Shown one piece after another: positions 63,901 to 64,000 of a stretch of 64,000 nucleotides of DNA (position 1 is the stretch's first letter; the number at the start of each line of letters is the position of its first letter). This DNA comes from Membranipora membranacea. Its lineage: Eukaryota > Bryozoa > Gymnolaemata > Cheilostomatida > Membraniporidae. A program made the translations under genes and the position numbers. Below the pieces are notes generated by a model. It was not told the origin of the DNA. It ran no database searches and saw nothing but the letters and a program-made list of their open reading frames with translations. The DNA lies in the NCBI GenBank assembly GCA_914767715.1, contig OU612075.1, forward strand, positions 21,082,001-21,146,000. The letters are read 5' to 3'.

Positions 63901-64000
63901 TGGGCAATGAGGATTCTGATGTTGAAGCTGTCGCTAGAGTTGTTGAAATTGTACGGGTCGTTTGAATTGTTGTATTCAATTTTACAGTAGTTGGGCTAGT
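60923..64000 (-). CDS. Chitinase-like GH18 glycoside hydrolase, 5' end beyond window
   Basis: Seven exons on the minus strand: from the right edge to 63682, 63484-63381, 63216-62939, 62788-62683, 62377-62234, 61795-61661 and 61057-60923 (TAA). All phases agree. A Ser/Thr/Pro-rich mucin-like stretch (over 50 residues, open at the edge) precedes a complete GH18 barrel of about 350 residues: [12 protein letters not shown] (strand 1), [12 protein letters not shown], the catalytic [10 protein letters not shown] (D-x-x-D-x-D-x-E intact), [26 protein letters not shown] and [15 protein letters not shown] near the end. The full active-site set suggests real hydrolysis of chitin or a related glycan outside the cell. 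A signal peptide, and perhaps a chitin-binding domain, should lie upstream of the linker, past the window edge. The protein ends soon after the barrel, so no chitin-binding domain is C-terminal. It is convergent with the IgGFc-like gene. Confidence 0.92.
61250..61310. repeat. 21-bp hairpin in the last chitinase intron
   Basis: Arms 61250-61270 and 61290-61310 (tggtggcggag... / ...ctccgccacca) match at 20 of 21 positions around a 19-nt loop. They are GC-rich in the outer half. Confidence 0.85.

Overview
This window is nuclear DNA from an animal, probably an invertebrate. Genes are split into short exons with GT-AG introns of mostly 100 to 1,500 bases. NPAT, a histone-gene transcription regulator known from animals, is present. 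So are a TRIM/NHL-type beta-propeller protein, a eukaryote-type single-chain FGAM synthase, a GH18 chitinase and a large secreted IgGFc-binding-like protein. The sequence is AT-rich, with AT microsatellites and many small hairpins. I cannot name the phylum. Exon maps were made by hand from splice sites and reading phase. For NPAT and the IgGFc-like gene the joined exons close exactly into one uninterrupted frame.

Layout. (1) 1-9.5 kb, minus strand: an NHL beta-propeller gene whose 3' end runs off the left edge. Its serine-rich exon starts at 4827, and weaker candidate 5' exons reach 9490. (2) 10.5-22.3 kb, plus: the C-terminal two thirds of FGAM synthase (PFAS) in 18 exons. The N-terminal part is not seen. 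Its introns hold an open antisense exon, a cluster of four palindromes, a minisatellite and a tRNA-like fragment. (3) 23.4-24.3 kb, plus: a small two-exon RING protein. (4) 25.3-25.7 kb, minus: an unrecognised two-exon 113-residue protein, head-to-head with (5) 26.1-38.6 kb, plus: a complete 20-exon NPAT of 1,388 residues. (6) 42.0-43.8 kb, plus: an unrecognised two-exon protein. (7) 44.7-59.9 kb, plus: a 22-exon (probably 23) secreted protein with three IgGFc-binding-like domains joined by two aspartate/cysteine-rich MopE-like linkers. (8) 60.9-64.0 kb, minus: the C-terminal end of a chitinase with an intact catalytic motif, convergent with (7) and open at the right edge.

The genes do not form one pathway. 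PFAS (purine synthesis) and NPAT (histone transcription at S phase) are housekeeping genes of dividing cells. The IgGFc-like protein and the chitinase are secreted and suit a mucus, epithelial or defence setting. The most useful leads are: the IgGFc/MopE architecture and a likely missed exon in it; the hidden gene divergent from NPAT; the antisense exon inside PFAS; the missing PFAS N-terminus; and several families of small palindromes.
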